64,000 bases of DNA from the NCBI GenBank assembly GCA_029378245.1, contig JARKIF010000091.1, positions 1 through 64,000 of the forward strand, in the 5' to 3' direction. Source of the DNA: Roridomyces roridus (Eukaryota; Basidiomycota; Agaricomycetes; Agaricales; Mycenaceae). Both the position numbers and the translations under genes were made by a program. The notes under the pieces are model-generated. The model was not told the origin of the DNA and did no database searches. It was given only the letters and a program-made list of their open reading frames with translations. Positions 11,335 to 21,979 of the stretch are shown here, piece by piece. Position 1 is the stretch's first letter; each line of letters starts with the position of its first letter.

Positions 11335-11404
11335 AACAGTACAATACTCGGGTTGACTGTCTGATCAACTTCTATTACTACTCACATCCGAACACTGTTA
11401 CTTC

Positions 11405-14400
11405 ATGCCGCCATCGCCACCACCACCGCCCAAAGGCAAAAGGTCTCGCGCAGAGCTCCGCGAGGAGCGCGGCCACACGCAAGAGACGCTCACCAACCTC
11501 GTCGTGGATCTCAAAGACAAAAAGGCACTTGCCGTCTTGGCGGCTCCCACCATCGCAGCGCATGCGCAAAGCCGCAAGTTTTTTCAAGAGTACCTCGGCG
11601 AACTCGACCACACTCGGTTCCCGAATGTCGACTTTGCCAACATTCTGGAGACTGGCGCGCCATCGCCACCAATCGGTAACATCCTCTTCCATCCCATCCG
11701 CCGCAAAAGACTCGAGCCCTTTCAGAGCTTATCAAGGGCTTCATCGACTTTGAGGCACAAAGCACACAAGGACTCATCGAGGACAGAATAACCGTCACAA
11801 CCCTCATCAACAAGGTTGCCCACTTTCTGGGAATGGTACGCTCTTCCAACGTTGGCATTTCTCCAACTCACGCTCGACCAGCTGCCAAGGGCCACTGGCG
11901 TCGCCGTTCCCGAAGGCGTCTCGTTTGAGCTGCTCGAGGCATGTCTTTTCCATTCCTTTAGTACTCCTGCTCACTCTTGGCACCAGTACGCAAGAGGAGA
12001 GTGCGCGGTCAAGTACGGACTCACCACAAAACAACGAGCCCGCCCTGTGGCCGACGGTGTCGATGTCCGAATCGTTTTGACCCAGTTATGGTCAGAAACG
12101 GATCCTATCCTCTCCACTCGACTCGTATGTCTTGTATCCATCCCAAACAAACCTCACCTTTCTTCACAGCGACTGCAAATTGCAGTATTCATGCTCTTGT
12201 CAGCCTACACTGTTACACGGCCAGGCGCTGTCGTTGAATCGAGTAAATACAAGGGCTCGGGGGAGGCAATGAAATGGGGCGTACGTTGCTTTTTATTTAT
12301 CATGGATCCTACCCTCATTGCGTCCAGGACATCGTCTTTTACACCCTCCCCGCAGGAGAAAGGCCTGAACCCGAGGAGGACCAAGTCATCATCAACAAAT
12401 CGGATATCTCCAAGCTTAGAATCACCGTCAAAATCATCATCCGGCTGCTCAAGGGCAAACGACAAGACGAATCCGCCATGTGAGTTCATCAAGATCAATC
12501 CAACGCCGCCTCTTGCTAAACGCCGCCTCTTGTAGTCTGGAGGTTCTATCCGTGCAAGAAGCCCTCGCGCAGACCGGCATGTGCCTTGCTTCAGGCCTCC
12601 TCGCTCTCGCCATCGACGACAAGTGCTTCAAAACGTTCTCGACTGTCCAAGAGTTGCAGCGTGCCTTGGACAATCCCAAGAACAAGGACAAGTCGGTTCA
12701 ATTGGCCATGCACGAGGACAAAAAAGGCATCCCCGTCCTCCGCGCGATCGACCAACACACGCGCGTCGTATCCCCCAACCAGCCCTGGCGCTATAACGCC
12801 ATGCACTACCAGCTCGCTATGTTGGGTCTTCGCGCGGGTCTTGAAGGCGAGTGAATGTTTCCATCGCTTTGCTCCTGCTGATGATTCCCAGAGAAACTTC
12901 TGCCTGGTGCTCTTCGTCGTGGTGGCGCCAATCTCATGGACAAGGAACTTACCGCCGAGCAGCGGAAGCATCACATGGGGCATAATACCAGGTCCCGCAT
13001 CTTTGTGCGTTCCATCTGGGCCACAAGACTCCACACTCACGTTTTTCTAGTCGGCGTATGTCAGCAAACTGTCCATGACAGACGTTCAAGGCCTTGTCCA
13101 AGGACGAGAGCAAAACCTTGCGACGGTTCGGGTGCGTACATTGATTCAATTTGCTTCGGCCCCAGTGACAAAGCATCAGGCTGTCGGCCGCATGAGCCTG
13201 ACTCGCGACACCGACGCCCCGCTCGCCGTTTCTCCAGAGACGCGCCTCAAAATACGGGCCGAAACCAATGTCAAGGCCGCACTAGATGCAGAACGCGCAG
13301 CTCGGGACCTGTGCATCCAAGCGCACGGCTCTGTCCCAGCAGCTAAAGCCTCGAGTTCCCCCGAGTGGTCGGCTTTCCACGGGGCGCAGTTGAAGGCACG
13401 CGCCATTTACCGGCGAAGGGAGAAACAGTGCTTTGTCGTGGAGCGGCGCGAATGGTTCGGGAACCGGGACAGCGGCCTGTTCGAGGATGAGGGTCCTATC
13501 ACCGCCGTTCCCGAGGAGGAAGATCAAGAGACCGATCAGACGACGGAGGAGCTCGTTGATTCAATTCAAAATATTGATTTTAATCAGCTCACGGGAGAGC
13601 AGTTCGTCGACTTGACGAGGCCTCAAGAGCTCATCATCGAGCTCGCCACACGGGATCAGGAACAAGATGACTCGTCCACGCCCGCCCCACTCCCCGTTGC
13701 CGCCGTTCCGAGCCGCGTGACTCGTCGTGTTGCGTACGAGTACAATCCGACCACCGACTACCCTCCCGACCTCTGCGCCAAACTCTTCGGCGATCTCACG
13801 GGCTCCAGCCTCGCGGGGGTCAAGCTACTTCTCAGTCTGCCGGCGAAGAAGACCCTGCGAAAGCTCGAATTCACAGGAACACACTATCCCGACGAGGAAC
13901 CCACGGAGACGATGGGATGTCCCGTCAAGGGCTGCGCTACCGATCTCAAGTGCGAGAACCTTTTCGACTTGCTTTGCTCGTTACTGATTCAATGTACAGG
14001 GGATTGAAGACGACATCTGATCGGGTCATTCATGTCCACAGCTGTGTCTCCAAGGCGAAGCTTGCTGAGGCAAACACCCGACGGGAAACCCTCGCCCCGC
14101 TGCAGGAAACTTGCCAATGGGGAGGTTGCAAGCAGAAGAGCACGACGTACGACAAATGGCTCGATCACTGGCTCAAGCGAGTGAGTCGCTGGGACAAGAG
14201 CGTCAAGCATAAGTGCTTGATGGAGGACTGCGACAGCCGCGACGAAGAGTATGTAATCCGAATTCCGCGCGATTGTCGATATTAACCAGCGACTAGGTTC
14301 ACTGTGGCCGAGTTGCGCGACCATCTCTGGGTCGATCACGCCATCCCCACTGAGAAACGAGCGTTCGTCGAATATTGCTATATATGTTACGCGTGGTTCT

Positions 14401-15093
14401 CGGAGCGAGGGGAGTGGGAGTCTCATTGCCACGATCACTTCCAAGACTTGTTTGCGCCATACACCGGCGGCCAAAACGACATTGCCTCGTTCCGAGGCTA
14501 CGTGGGCCACGTCGATACCGGATTGTGCAAAAAGCCCGGCATCTGTCCCTTCTGTGTCTGGAACACGGATCTGGAATGGTCAGAGCGGATGTATCAGTCA
14601 GTTCACGCTCCTCATTCTCTTGCTGTCGCTGATCCCGAATCAGGTATAATCGTGTTTCCCTCGTTGACTCCCACATTACCAAGAGTCACTTCACATCCGA
14701 CCAACTCGATGTGTCGGGCACCTTCATATGCCCCGCAGCCGAATGCAAGGCCACTCTCCATGGCGGCGTCGCGTTTGGCAACCATCTTATCGCGGTGCAC
14801 AAGATCGCGCTTGTCGGGAGGAGAAACGGCGTTGATGGGGCGTTGCCCCTCTTGCCAGAGGGTGCGACGAGGCTGAGCTTAGATTATAGCGCCAAACGGC
14901 CCAAGTCGGTGAGTATCACTTTTTGAATTCCGACAAAGTGCTCATTCCGTTGTAGGCTCCAGAAGTCGAGGACGCGCGCGCGCTTCTGGCCGATTACTTT
15001 GCCGGCGTGCAGCTGGACTGGGATGTGGTGGGAGAGCCGTTGGGTGAATATGATACAGATTACGATACGGATGAGGACTCGGAGCGAGTCTGA
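11405..15093 (+). CDS. DUF3435 tyrosine recombinase with C-terminal zinc fingers
   Basis: Twelve exons (11405-11675, 11726-11835, 11882-12124, 12170-12280, 12328-12479, 12536-12846, 12892-13004, 13051-13949, 14000-14248, 14297-14596, 14644-14908, 14956-15093) join in phase to 1053 residues. The intron after 12846 needs a GC-AG boundary. The core matches DUF3435, the family of Starship captain and Crypton-like recombinases: TVTRPGAVVESS (Arg about 225), WGDIVFYTLP, GALRRGGANLMD (Arg about 408), HHMGHNT (His about 429) and FSAYVSKLS (Tyr about 440, presumed nucleophile). From about 735 on come Cys/His clusters: CPVKGC, CQWGGCKQK, CLMEDC, YCYICYAWF and ICPAAECKATL with trailing His pairs. No stop or frameshift seen, so it may be functional. 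Confidence 0.85.
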
Positions 15094-15200
15094 TAGCATT
15101 TTTGTATTCACTTCGAGCAGTCGAGTCGCCAAAAAAATGTGTATCATGTATGCCGCCTCGGAATACAGACTTTCGAAGACAGTACGCGCCTCAGAACGCA

Positions 15201-15632
15201 TTATCGCACCCTTCTAGCGCACTTGTTCGAGTTCACCTCCGAATCCACTTCAAAAGAATCAGTCTTTGGTCGAAAAGAGAAGAAAAGAGGCGCAACGCAC
15301 CAAGTCTCTGCCCGTAGAGCCTCGTAGCGCTTGATGTCACTCGCATCCAGCTCGGAGAACTCGTCGTCATGCTCCGTCTGCAACTGGTTCGTTTGGTGTT
15401 CATCCTCCACAAGCTCTGCCTCAAGAGCCTCGACACGGTCGTCCATCCGTTTTTTCGCTGCCTTCTCCAATTTCAGAAGCTCCTCCTCTTTTGCGGCCAC
15501 AGTCTCCACGGACTCCTCTTGCGTTTTGCGAGACTTGCCGCGACCTTGAGCCTGCCCTCCACCTTGTTTGCTGCCTGAGCCTCTGGGTCTCCCCCGCGGC
15601 TTTTCTTTCAGGGTTTGCACGTTTGTGGACAT
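15201..15632 (-). CDS. AT-hook coiled-coil protein
   Basis: 143-residue frame from the ATG at 15632 (an extension upstream begins only with GTG). The N-terminus has a KPRGRPRGSG AT-hook in a Gly/Gln/Lys-rich context, then a charged heptad region (LLKLEKAAKKRMDDRVEALE). The C-terminal about 35 residues after RYEALRAE look unlike the rest; a GTGCGT donor there suggests a missed intron. Convergent with the recombinase (108 nt between stops) and only 39 nt downstream of the stop of the proline-rich gene on the same strand. Probably DNA-binding. Confidence 0.5.
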   Translation of the reverse strand: MSTNVQTLKEKPRGRPRGSGSKQGGGQAQGRGKSRKTQEESVETVAAKEEELLKLEKAAKKRMDDRVEALEAELVEDEHQTNQLQTEHDDEFSELDASDIKRYEALRAETWCVAPLFFSFRPKTDSFEVDSEVNSNKCARRVR

Positions 15633-15671
15633 GGACGTCACGGATGAGTGTATTTTATGTACAAAGAGTGT

Positions 15672-17500
15672 CTACTCGTAATAAGAGTGCCTAGTCAGAT
15701 TGAAGTCCGGGCGAGTAGTGTAGGGAACAGTAGGGGGTGCGGTTGCACGATGATAGTGTGGCTCCGCACGGAACCCCTGGGGTGGGAGTGCACTGCCCGA
15801 TGCATGCGATTGAGGATAACCGTGGTCCGTAAAGGACGGATGCTGCTGCTGGTGGTACTGTATGTTGGACGATGCATGCGACTGAGGAGTGACGTGGTCC
15901 GTAAAGGATGGATGCTGCCGATGATATTGAATAGGAGAGGCAAAAGACGAGGTATGCGACTGAGGAATGACGTAGTCCATAAAGGACGGATGCTGCTGCT
16001 GCTGCTGATATGAGGACAAAGTCGGGGGACGGGACGGCTGTCGAGGCATGTTACGGTCGGTGGACCACAGAGAGGAGGCGTGCGGCTGCGTACGAGCAGC
16101 GTGCTGGGGGGCGCTGCCCAAGGAGTGGACCATGCGATCTGGCGGCTGCGGACGAGCAGCATGAGGGTCATATCCACCGTTCTGCAGCAAGCGGTGCCCA
16201 ACAGGAGGGACTGGCTGGCGGTGAAGGGAGCGCTGATCAGCGTCTATCCTTCCTTCTTGCACCAAGCGGCGGCGAGCAGCCTCAAATGAAAATGGGCGAG
16301 GCCCAGAGCCGGGGGACGTCAGTAGAGCGACAACAGGCCGGCTAACGACCTGGTCGCGCGGCCTCTTGGTGGGCGGGGCGGGGCGGTGGGACGAGGTGCT
16401 GCTTTTTGACGGGCTAGATGGAGCGCGGGATCGCTTTGCGCTCGTGGGTGTAGTTTGAATGATTGGGGTATGATTGGATGACGACTGCCGATTGGTCGAT
16501 TTGGGCGATTTGCGGTGCTGTACAGTAGATGAAGGAATACGCGCCGGTGCTGCAAGGAATGTTCGCGGAGATCCCAACGACGACACTGCGATGGTTTTGC
16601 GATCGGCGGAGAAAGAAGAGACGGTGCGCGAAGGCACTGCTGCAGGGGAACTGGGCTGCGGTGCCGCCAAATGTGGAGGCAAAGTTGCGATGACTCTGGG
16701 AGAAAAGATGGTGCGAGAAGGCGCTGCCTTTGGGGAAATCGGATGCAGTGCCGCCAATTTTGGAGGCGAGGTTGGCATAACTGTGGGCGGGATGACTTTG
16801 GAATCCGCCGAGAAAGAAGAAACCAGGCGAGAAGGCAGTGCTGCTGGCGAGATGGGCTGCAGTACCGGAGGTGGAGGCGGCGCGGCAGGCGCGGGGGTGG
16901 CGGGAGGGTCCGGAGCCGGACTGGGAGGGGCAGGAGGCGGACTGGGAGGGACAGGTGAACGAGCGAAAGTCATCTCCGTGTCGATGGGTACAGCTAGCGA
17001 CTCTGGAATAATGGTATCGGATGTTTTGGGCTTGGCCTTGATGGCACGAATTGCCTCGAGATCTCTGGCCAGTGCGGCCTGCTTGGTCTTTTCCGCCTGG
17101 ATGGCGAGCTGGAGGGTGTGGACCTTAGCTTTGTGACGGGTGATGTGGGCAGCGAGACGCAGCGCGTCTTTATCTGTAAGCGAGGAGAGGGCTGCCTGGG
17201 TCCTGGAGCCGGCTGGGGTACACATCGTGAGTTGGGAGGAAAGGAAATCGACAACTACCACGCACCAGTCGACGTCTTTTTGGCGGATTTAGTCGCTTTG
17301 GTGGCTCCTGACGCGGGGCCCGTTACAGGAGCTGTAAAGAGGTGTCAGACGACTCTGAGTACCAAGGATTGGGAGGGAAGGCGGAAAGCACCTTGACCCG
17401 ATCTACGCGTCTTGCGCGACGATTTCGGGGCTGCGGACTCAACGGGATCCTCCTTCCCACTGTCCGAACTGTCTTCTATGGGCCGTGCGCGCGGCGGCAT
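15672..17500 (-). CDS. Ser/Pro-rich, repeat-containing nuclear-type protein
   Basis: Three exons (17398-17500, 17266-17331, 15672-17212) sum to 569 residues in phase. N-terminus MPPRARPIEDSSDSGKE is followed by Lys-rich segments, then a helical region (ALRLAAHITRHKAKVHTLQL), a poly-Pro stretch, three repeats built on PISPAALPSRLVSSFSADSK, and a basic Ser-rich segment (KRSRAPSSPSKSS). The C-terminus has three copies of a unit built on QHPSFTDHVTPQSHASS with Gln runs. No catalytic domain. Low-complexity and basic, so probably nuclear. It may belong functionally to the neighbouring recombinase and AT-hook gene, but only position supports that. Confidence 0.6.
15795..16013 (-). repeat. Coding tandem repeats in the proline-rich gene
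   Basis: Three direct repeats of about 75-81 bp (marker GTCCGTAAAGGATGGATGCT on the plus strand) encode the C-terminal QHPSF[MT]D repeats. CAG-type runs (CTGCTGCTGCTGCTG near 15992-16010) encode the Gln tracts. Confidence 0.7.
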
Positions 17501-18600
17501 GGATGCGAGGAGGAAGACGCGGAGAGGAGTAAGTGTGCAAACAACTGCAAGCTGAAAGTTGAAAGAGGAAGTTCACCTGATCATGGGCATTAGCATGGCC
17601 CTGCACAGATTAGCATGGCCCCTGCACAAGGATGACACGCTTTTCCGGAGTGGTAGACCTATGGGTCTCAATATTTATGCATTTTTGAACAATAGAACCT
17701 TGTGCAGGGGCCAAGAAAAACACTTTCGTGTATTTTCACCTCCGAGGCCTCCAATAATCATTCTTGCCGCTTGAGTTTTCATTTCACATTGTACTCACAT
17801 TGATTCCGAAGAGAACTATCAGAATTACTCCAAACATTGTGGTTCGAGAGCAATGAGTTCAACAAGTTGCATAACCTGGTCCAAGCAAATCATCTGTTCA
17901 CCAGGGACATCACAAAAAGGATGATAAGGGACTGAGAGAGGACCTTGGCAAGCAAGATAATAACATGTTCTGAGTGATGATTAGCAGGTATGTATTAGCT
18001 CCGAACATCAATGCTTGAAGTTGAACTCAACAATCCCTCAATGACAAATGTTACCCCAGCCCTCGATCCTCGTTGCGTGCTGGCTCCATGGATCTTGCGG
18101 CACCCTCCCCGGACTGTATTTCTGTCTGAATACTTTCTGAATAAACCTTGATCTCCAGTGTACTTCCCCTGATTAGTGGGCTTCCCTGCACTCAAGGATT
18201 TTTCTGAAAAATGAACCACGTAGTGCAGGCAGTGCTGACCACAGCCTGAAGTCCGCAATGTAAATCTACCTGTTTGGTAGACATGCTGAAATTGCCTCCT
18301 AACTTGCCAGTGCTTTCCGGATGAACATCATTGCCCTCACATTCCAAGGTTCGACAATCTTGCATTCTGCTCCAGAGTCCAAAGAAGACAAATGGAGTTT
18401 AAATTCTGGTCGGTTGACACAACTAAAGGTTCAGCCAACCGCCTCAAAGAGGCCTAATCCATCTCATGGGAGTTTGAAGACGATTATGGATAGGCCCATA
18501 TGGCACGCGACCATGGATCCCAGGATCTGAATCTGAGGCGCGGAGTTGCTGGTGGGGTTCTATCTACTTATCCTCTTTACTGGGCGGTACATACCTGAAT
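17501..18600. other. AT-richer intergenic block with a U6 fragment, otherwise no gene
   Basis: Apart from the U6-like fragment listed separately, nothing could be assigned. Both strands have short frames at 17995-18530 without start context, domain or splice continuity; base composition is more AT-rich than the flanks, suggesting old inserted DNA. Confidence 0.4.
17589..17640 (+). pseudogene. U6 snRNA 3'-half fragment with internal duplication
   Basis: AGATTAGCATGGCCCCTGCA, continuing CAAGGATGACACGC (17607-17640), reproduces the central U6 segment without a mismatch I can name. It is directly preceded by a partial second copy, ATTAGCATGGCCCTGCAC (17589-17606). The 5' part with the ACAGAGA box is missing, so it cannot be a working U6 gene. 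Confidence 0.7.
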
Positions 18601-18667
18601 CGGACATGGACTTGTGTACAAACTGTGCATTGTGGTAGATAGAAGCTGCAGAAAAACGCGTGTTCAA

Positions 18668-18752
18668 CGTGTATTCTACCACACGTGAGCATGTCTCTGA
18701 ATCAGCAAATTATTTACGCACCCAGCAAATGTTGGTCGGTAACAATATAAGA
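18668..18752 (+). promoter_or_regulatory. Promoter of the coiled-coil gene, conserved with the left window edge
   Basis: CGTGTATTCTACCACACGTG at 18668-18687, with an E-box core, is followed by an AATATAAGAGCGC TATA region at about 18744-18756 and the ATG at 18789. The block, box order and start context match the reverse-strand sequence at 60-168. Confidence 0.5.
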
Positions 18753-18788
18753 GCGCGCCGCTGCCTCAGGCCTGAGACCGCCTTATCG

Positions 18789-19900
18789 ATGAGTGTGCCA
18801 GTCCCAACGTCTGCGAGCTGGTCGCATTACATGGCGGCCGACCCTATGAACGACCAGGTATTGTGAAATCCAAATCGTCTATCATTCATTCAAGCTAATC
18901 GACCGAAATGAATCAGATAGCACCCCCGACGCGCTACCTCTCAGAGTGTCGCTATCCCGGACGGAATGTACCTCCTCCGAGACCGAGAGCCACAACTACA
19001 ACTAGGGAGCCCATCCAGCTCCAGTTCCAGTCGCAGTCGCACTCCTTCCCTCGTCTTCATGGCCCCACGATTAGCCAGGGTGCCTCTCTCCCCCAGCAAC
19101 CGCCTCATCCGAGCTCCAAAATCGACCTGGAGTCGCACGTCAAATACGGCACGTCATGGCTCTTCCACGAGCTCAAGATGAGCGAGAGTCGGTGCGAGGG
19201 CCTCCAAGAGGAAAGGAGCCACTTCTACGAGAAGCAACGCATTCTTGAGGAGGAGAGGGATCGGATACTGGGGGAGAGGGATCGGATGAAGGAGGAGAGA
19301 GACCAAACGAGGAAAGTTACGAGCGATCACGTTTATGTGTTTGCTACGAAGACGAAGAAGAATAGGGAGCTGGTGGCGACGCTACAAGGGGAGCACGACG
19401 AGGCACAGAGGCAGTGGAAGGGGGTCGAGAAGCGGTTGCTGAAGGAGCTTTTTCAGGCGGGGACGGCGGAGACCCGGTTGAGGAAGCAACTCGAGGAGGC
19501 CAGGGAGTGGGTGAAGCTGTTGGAAAAGGAGGAGGCGCGACCGCGGGAGGAGTGTAATAGGGCACAGACGGAGCTCAAAGAGTGCACACGGTATTGTCGG
19601 ACGCTGGGCGAGACGTGCGAGGACCTGCGGGGACGATTGGGAATGAGGCTGTCCATCGGTCAGTCGGATGAAGAGGAACGAGGGGAGATTGAGACGCACA
19701 CGATGAAACCCTCTTCTCCCTTTGTTGCCTCGACGCCGTGGGCGACTCCGATGTTGCGCTATTGCGAGCCTCTGCCCAAGACGGAATGCTTCGACGACGA
19801 CGACGACCTCGAGCTGCAATATCCCGACCTCCAGGATGGCGATGCCGACGAAGCTTTTGGGTATGCTTGGAATGCGCCCAGCATGATGGAAGTAGAATGA
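18789..19900 (+). CDS. Coiled-coil protein, paralog 1
   Basis: Two exons (18789-18857, 18917-19900) give 350 residues. Pro/Gln-rich N-terminus (MSVPVPTSASWSHYM), then a long coiled coil of charged heptads (EERDRILGERDRMKEER; LRKQLEEAREWVKLLEKEE). The C-terminus is acidic with PKTECF, then DDDDDLELQYPDL. The P-K-[TA]-E-x-[FL] plus acidic LELQYP signature recurs in the two next genes. No enzymatic domain; function unknown. First of a tandem array. Confidence 0.7.
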
Positions 19901-20021
19901 GAAAGACTTTCCGTTTTTGTCTCCCATGACTCAATGACATCGCCTTGTGTACCACGACATTCTTCTTCTTCTTTCAAACCACGTTCTGCTACACCGTGAC
20001 CCAGTTTATGAGCTTACAGGT

Positions 20022-21554
20022 ATGCCCAGTTCTGAGCTAGAAAGAGCCGCGCTGAATCGTGCGCTTCATCAGACATCCACCGCTACTAGTGCTCAGCAAC
20101 ACCCCGTCTATCCAGTCTTCACTCCAGATGGCCATTATGCGCCATACGCTGCCCCCGAGCAGCTGAATGCCAGCGCTACGACTTCACCCAGTGCTGTCCC
20201 CCTTCCCTTCGCCTCCCTTCCTCGGCCTCTAGTCGTACAAGCGTCGTCGCCAACTCCGTCCATCTCCGGCGCCCCGTCGTCGCCAACGATCTCTAGACCT
20301 GGCACAGCGCCGAGCACTCCAATTGTAACTGCGTCTTCCCTCCAAGTCGTACGACATGCCAACCCCACTACACCCTCACGTCCAACCTCGCAGCTCGATC
20401 GCCAAATGCACACGAAATACCTCGAAACCCGCGGAGAGCGGCTCTCGGAAGCGTTAGCTACTGCCGAGTCAGAGCGTCAGCGGCTCTCGGACGAAAAGGA
20501 GCAGATGATGCTCTTCGGGAGGCGTCTTGCATACGACCACCAAATGGCCAAAGCGAGGAACACCGAGCTTGTGCTGACCGAGTCACGGGTACGGCGTGAA
20601 CGAGATGAGGCTCGGGCGCAGTGTGTGACGCTCGTGGCTACGGAGGCGCGGTTACGACAAGAACGCGATGATGCCCGCGCCCAGTTGGCGGATCGTATCA
20701 AGGAATGTGCGCTGTTGAGGGATTTCGCGAGGGAGAAGCACGTTGAGCTTCAGGCAGGGCATCAGGAGAAACAAAATCTTGACGCTCTGCGAATGGAGAA
20801 CGAGGCGTTGAGGGCTGAGAATCAGCAGCTGAAGCAGACGGGGCATAGGATCATACAGAAGGCGAGGGCACAGTTTGCACATATGCAAGCTCAGTTGAGG
20901 GAGGCCAAGCTTGCTGCCGCTGCTACCGTTGCCAATCCGACCACGGATCGTCCGCCGACTCCGACTACGGATCTTCCACCGACTCCGACTATGGACCTTC
21001 CCCCGAGTGAGGAAGACCCTGCAGCTCCAGCAACAGTAGACCAAGAGCCGCCCGACGTCACGCAGGAGTTGCCCTCCTCCTCTCCCTCTCTCGTCCTTAC
21101 ACCACGGGCGACTCCTACGCCGCCCAAATGCGAGCCTGTCCAAGTGCCCATACCCAAGGCGGAACCCCTCGACCTTGAGCCAAAATCCGAGCCCAAGACC
21201 GAAGCGGATGAGAAACCCCCATCTCTCTCCGATTCCAAATTTTACACTTGGGACCCACCTGACCCGGACCGCAAACGCCCTCGAGCCAAGTATGAAGAGG
21301 AAGATGATGTCAAGGTTGAGGCGGGTGTGGAACGCGCGGCGCAGCGTCCACGTTACGAGCAGGAGGGCTCGAAGCTGCTGATCTCGGTCAAGGCTGAGAA
21401 TGTCAAGGCTGAGGAAGGCGAGGAATCCGACTCGTCGGCCATCTCGATGGGTCCAGCATTCCCCATCCCTCGCGAGCTCAATTTCGACGTCAAGACACAG
21501 ACTAGCCCTGTGCACTATTTCATGGAGATACGGAGGAAAACCGAGGGCGGATGA
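20022..21554 (+). CDS. Coiled-coil protein, paralog 2
   Basis: ATG at 20022; one long exon of 510 residues, though a short upstream exon cannot be excluded since the frame is open to about 19947 without ATG. The Ser/Pro-rich N-terminal 120 residues carry HPVYPVFTPDGHY, like the start of paralog 3 (VYQVYSADGHFTPP). A coiled coil follows with RRERDEARAQ and RQERDDARAQL repeats, then three short PTTDLPPT repeats, PKAEPLDLEPKSEPKTE and a YTWDPPDPDRKRPR segment matched by FAWDPDRKRRW in paralog 3. Confidence 0.7.
   Translation: MPSSELERAALNRALHQTSTATSAQQHPVYPVFTPDGHYAPYAAPEQLNASATTSPSAVPLPFASLPRPLVVQASSPTPSISGAPSSPTISRPGTAPSTPIVTASSLQVVRHANPTTPSRPTSQLDRQMHTKYLETRGERLSEALATAESERQRLSDEKEQMMLFGRRLAYDHQMAKARNTELVLTESRVRRERDEARAQCVTLVATEARLRQERDDARAQLADRIKECALLRDFAREKHVELQAGHQEKQNLDALRMENEALRAENQQLKQTGHRIIQKARAQFAHMQAQLREAKLAAAATVANPTTDRPPTPTTDLPPTPTMDLPPSEEDPAAPATVDQEPPDVTQELPSSSPSLVLTPRATPTPPKCEPVQVPIPKAEPLDLEPKSEPKTEADEKPPSLSDSKFYTWDPPDPDRKRPRAKYEEEDDVKVEAGVERAAQRPRYEQEGSKLLISVKAENVKAEEGEESDSSAISMGPAFPIPRELNFDVKTQTSPVHYFMEIRRKTEGG
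20936..21005 (+). repeat. 24-bp tandem repeat within coiled-coil paralog 2
   Basis: About three copies of CCGACTCCGACTACGGATCT, plus TCCA, encoding PTPTTDLP. Confidence 0.7.
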
Positions 21555-21979
21555 GTGCTTTTTCTTTGGTGGGCCTATATATTTTTATCTTGTATCGTAT
21601 TGGGCGTAACGCAGCCCACAAGCACACTGCTATCTTGTATCTTGTATAGACACAGTACTACCTATATGTATTCCTACTGTACGCACTTCGTTCTCCCTCA
21701 ATGTACGCGGCGAATCAGCCGGTGATCGTGGAAATTTCCTGCTTTCTAACTTGCTCTTCTTCTGCATCGTGTCCTACGGCGGCTTAACAATGCGAGTATC
21801 ACTGGTAGGAGATACACGTACAACCGCGGTGCCTGGCAAGAAACGATATCGGCTAGCAACAGCGCTCTTCGAGAACAGCTGACCTGAATGGCCGACCCTC
21901 GAGGCTTCTCGAAGCTTTCCTCTAGATTTTTGGACACCCACTCAACGTCCACCGTCTATGCTCACTCCCAGTCGTCTCT

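Noticed and set aside
13108..13175. Possible intron (GTGCGT...CCCCAG) in recombinase exon 8
   Set aside because: Only about 35 nt, and removal would create an immediate TGA; the unspliced frame is continuous.
15795..16013. Regular repeats that could be mistaken for a CRISPR array
   Set aside because: The repeats are contiguous coding repeats in a eukaryotic gene, without spacers.
16474..17136. 220-codon plus-strand Gly/Ala-rich frame
   Set aside because: Antisense shadow of the proline-rich gene, whose three exons sum in phase.
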